A model generated the notes under the pieces. It was not told the DNA's origin, did not search any database, and saw nothing but the letters and a program-made list of their open reading frames with translations. Shown one piece after another: positions 61,659-64,000 of a stretch of DNA of 64,000 nt (position 1 is the first letter of the stretch; every line of letters begins with the position of its first letter). The DNA lies in contig OZ025805.1 in NCBI GenBank assembly GCA_964019425.1, positions 1,092,001-1,156,000 on the forward strand, written 5' to 3'. A program made the translations under genes and the position numbers. Origin of the DNA: Flectonema sp. DT1601 (Eukaryota; Euglenozoa; Diplonemea; Diplonemida; Diplonemidae).

Positions 61659-62581
61659 TCCCCTCCTCCTTTGTTACTCATCTCTTTCGAATTCATGCGT
61701 GACGGGGGGTACCTCGCATTCTTGACAAATAAAGAAATTGTTGGTAAATTAGAAATTGAAAAAAAAAGAAAAAAAAAAGAATTTTTTTTATTAAGTAAGT
61801 CATCACAATGAATAAGTCTCTCTTTTGGATAAGGCTGTTAGTCATTTAATCTTGTTGTTCTTCGTCCTCCTCCCTATATTAAAAAAAAAATAAAATAAAA
61901 AAGATTACTTTCAATTCTGTTGCGAAATCCGAATGGTGTTGCGCAAAGAATTCAAACTTAAATATTAAAGAAATTAATTACGATGGGTCATTTGCACGAC
62001 GCGTACAGTTTTTAATGATCATGGCGCGTGTCTGTCGCTCCATTGCAGTGGATAGCTTTTCGAGTCGAGTTGTAACGCGTTGCTAACCTCACGTGACTAC
62101 TGTCTAATCGTTACTCGGTAGTTCTGGGCGATTGACCTGAATGAATGAAAAAAACTTCGAGCTGCTGGTATCGTTTGTTGACATTGCAACAGCATTGCGA
62201 AGTTGAATAAACGAAAAAGAAGAAAAAAAAAATAAAGGAGGACAAAAAAAGTAAAAAGCTACAAAGAATTCCTTTTATTTTTTAATTTTTTATTTAAAAA
62301 TTTGGTTTTGGTTTGTTGATTTTATCGAATTGCTTTCAGCTGAAGATTGCAAGCGATATTTACCTGTGTCGTTTACGTGTTTGATCCCAAAAGAAAAAAA
62401 AAAAAGAAATATTACCACCTGAGTCCTTTGATTGGCTATTGAATGAACTATTCCATCATCACTTTCACTCCTCCACACTCTGCTGTGTTCTTAGTACGTA
62501 TCTCCTTCACTGTACGACGTCTCTCTACACTTATCGTGCATTGAGATTACTACAGGAGGTTGGGTACGATGCTTTGGTTGG

Positions 62582-62614
<33 letters not shown>

Positions 62615-63175
62615 TTACAAAAAAAAACAAATAACCCTGGGTTCGTTGCCTTCGCCTTTTCACTTAGCTGATGACTTGTCGGATACTTTTATACAACAAA
62701 AGTAGAAGTGGATAACCTTTCTTACAATTCTATTTATCTCATAACCGAGAGAAAGGTTTTATCAGTTGGTTTGGGAAAGGAATGAAGCTGCACAGCCAAC
62801 GGTGGGTTTCCCCCGAACGAAGGAACAAAGAAATAATAATAATAATAATAAACTATTAACACATTGAATGAAATTATGGTTCTTTTGTCTCAATCCCAAA
62901 TAATTTAATAAAAAAATAACTCTTTTTAACCTTACGATGGGTTTTGTTAAGTCAAAATAATACAAAGTCACCTCTCTAACAACGTGACATTATTGTATTT
63001 CTGATGGGCTCAACAAGCTAAGGTTCCCCTCCAGATATCGTTGTTAACAACGGCTCCTGCATGAAACCCCTTTAGTCAGTCTTGCGTCTGGGTGATGTTT
63101 TACTTTTTAGAAGAAAAGAAAAGAAAAGAAAAGAAAAAGCTCTGCGAGGAATACAGTGTGTGAGTTCAGAAACAC
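61423..63175. other. non-coding gap, homopolymers
   Basis: A runs near 61630, 61765, 62228, 62590; an (AAT)n tract at about 62836-62860 and an (AAAAG)n tract at about 63112-63140. A GC-richer patch at 61980-62120 has no convincing frame. No tRNA fold seen. Confidence 0.45.
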
Positions 63176-63564
63176 TCAGAACGCCTCAGGCTCACGGAGT
63201 TGCCGAAGTTCTGTAGAAGTCTCACCGCCAAACAAGAAGTATGCACCTCGGACAATAATCTGAGGAGCGTACTTCGAAGAAGGAACAAGTGATAGCAACG
63301 CTTTGGTTAACGAAGTAGCACAGTTTCCTCTGCAAGCGCGCGACGTCTGAAATTAGTGAAAATAATAGAAGAAATGTACTCAATTCACAAGTAGCTTAAA
63401 CAACGGACCTTTTCAAGTGCAGTACTACGTACGTATTTGTTCAGTCTAAGCGGGTCTACTTGCTTTATGAAGCAAACAAATTACTGCAGAGATTCATACA
63501 AAAGTAAGATGGTTTTAATTTACAAACAACTAAAGCAAGGATGAAAAATAAAAATTATTTTCAT
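63176..63564 (-). CDS. possible three-exon minus-strand gene, about 84 aa, unknown
   Basis: Minus-strand reading. Exon 3 (63346-63176) encodes 56 residues ending LREPEAF and starts after a TTCACTAATTTCAG acceptor. Exon 2 (63455-63409) encodes PLRLNKYVRSTALEK and ends at a GTCCGT donor, giving a 62-nt intron. A first exon (63564-63528, MKIIFIFHPCFS) ends at a GTTTGT donor, giving a 72-nt intron; its ATG lies 11 nt after CACCAACAG. Intron sizes and borders match the window's rule, frames join, and exon 3 is GC-richer than its surroundings. Exon 3 is fairly convincing; exon 1 is weak. No family recognised. If real it is convergent with the plus-strand genes. Confidence 0.4.
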
Positions 63565-64000
63565 TTTTTTTTTTACTGTTGGTGTACTGTATGAGACACC
63601 TTTTGTCAGTATCACCGGTTGCTCTCTGTTATGGTTTTTTTTTTGCTTTTTTTTGAGGATTTCGCTGGTTCTCAAGTTATTAGGGAAGAAAATAAAAAGA
63701 ATTCCTCCTTTTTTTTTTTTTTTTTACAGTTACTGTTTTTGTGTCAAGAAATAAACTCATAACCCCCCTTCCCCGTTCTCTCTCGTTGGCTCACTGAAGC
63801 AAATGTTCGTCTTCGTTTTCACAAGTGTGAACTGCCTCGTAGCTCATTGCGATTTCAGCATGTCCTATTCTGGTTTTAGTGCTGCTTGGATTGCGGATTC
63901 GTTTATTTGTTTCAGGAAGAAGTTTAAGTGGTTTTCTCTCGTTTTGAAATTTCATTTATAGTTATCACCTCCTGTGTACCACCCGATCATCAAATTATCA
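63565..64000. other. non-coding end of window
   Basis: AT-rich with a T run near 63712 and a C-rich patch near 63765. A short plus-strand frame near 63859 (ATG after ATTTCAGC) ends after about 30 codons and is not called. Confidence 0.4.

Noticed and set aside
62836-63140. Simple repeats (AAT)n and (AAAAG)n as possible functional arrays
   Set aside because: Ordinary microsatellites with no unit variation or conserved spacing.

Overview
This is nuclear DNA from a eukaryote, most likely a free-living flagellated protist. It is AT-rich and full of long A/T homopolymers. It uses the standard code (TAA, TAG and TGA all end genes). Its introns are very short: 12 introns of 61-83 nt in seven genes, nearly all with a GTNTGT donor and an ACAG or TCAG acceptor. 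A CFAP45 gene points to a motile flagellum. All 29 well-supported coding regions lie on the plus strand, and nearly every start codon has a CAG- or AG-type splice acceptor about 5-35 nt upstream. Together this resembles polycistronic transcription with spliced-leader trans-splicing. A stand-alone glutaminase-synthetase CPS II without the rest of CAD also fits Euglenozoa, perhaps a diplonemid relative. The lineage is inference; no spliced-leader gene or rRNA is visible here.

Layout. 0-5.3 kb: the 3' end of an unknown gene, a small acidic protein, a NUDT6-like Nudix hydrolase and a TCAIM-like mitochondrial protein. 5.5-8.15 kb: a recent tandem duplication carrying two secreted GH43/GH62-like glycosidases. 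8.5-17.3 kb: a SnoaL/NTF2-like protein, a GAF/coiled-coil protein, a surface protein made of RCC1-like repeats, an orphan, and a four-exon Gln-rich WW/SAM protein. 17.3-24.6 kb: gene-poor, with a decayed DNA transposon having about 190-bp terminal inverted repeats, a dual-specificity phosphatase and a dispersed repeat cluster. 24.6-41.4 kb: an 863-aa orphan, a single-pass membrane protein, a possible mitochondrial orphan, a chitobiase-C/Fn3-like protein, CPS II, a VMA21 homologue and a U-box membrane protein. 41.4-44.9 kb: gene-poor with direct repeats and one probable small minus-strand gene. 44.9-61.4 kb: CFAP45, two orphans (one a type I membrane protein), a steroid 5-alpha-reductase, a short transmembrane protein, a truncated Rpn3/PSMD3, an orphan, an actin-like protein, a cyclophilin and a mitochondrial carrier. 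61.4-64 kb: mostly homopolymer-rich non-coding DNA with a possible three-exon minus-strand gene near 63.2-63.6 kb.

The genes do not form a pathway; they are a housekeeping mix, as expected if neighbours are only co-transcribed. Three single-pass surface proteins with short cytosolic tails and two secreted glycosidases make up the lineage-specific part. I saw no tRNA, rRNA, CRISPR array, retrovirus-like element or toxin gene.
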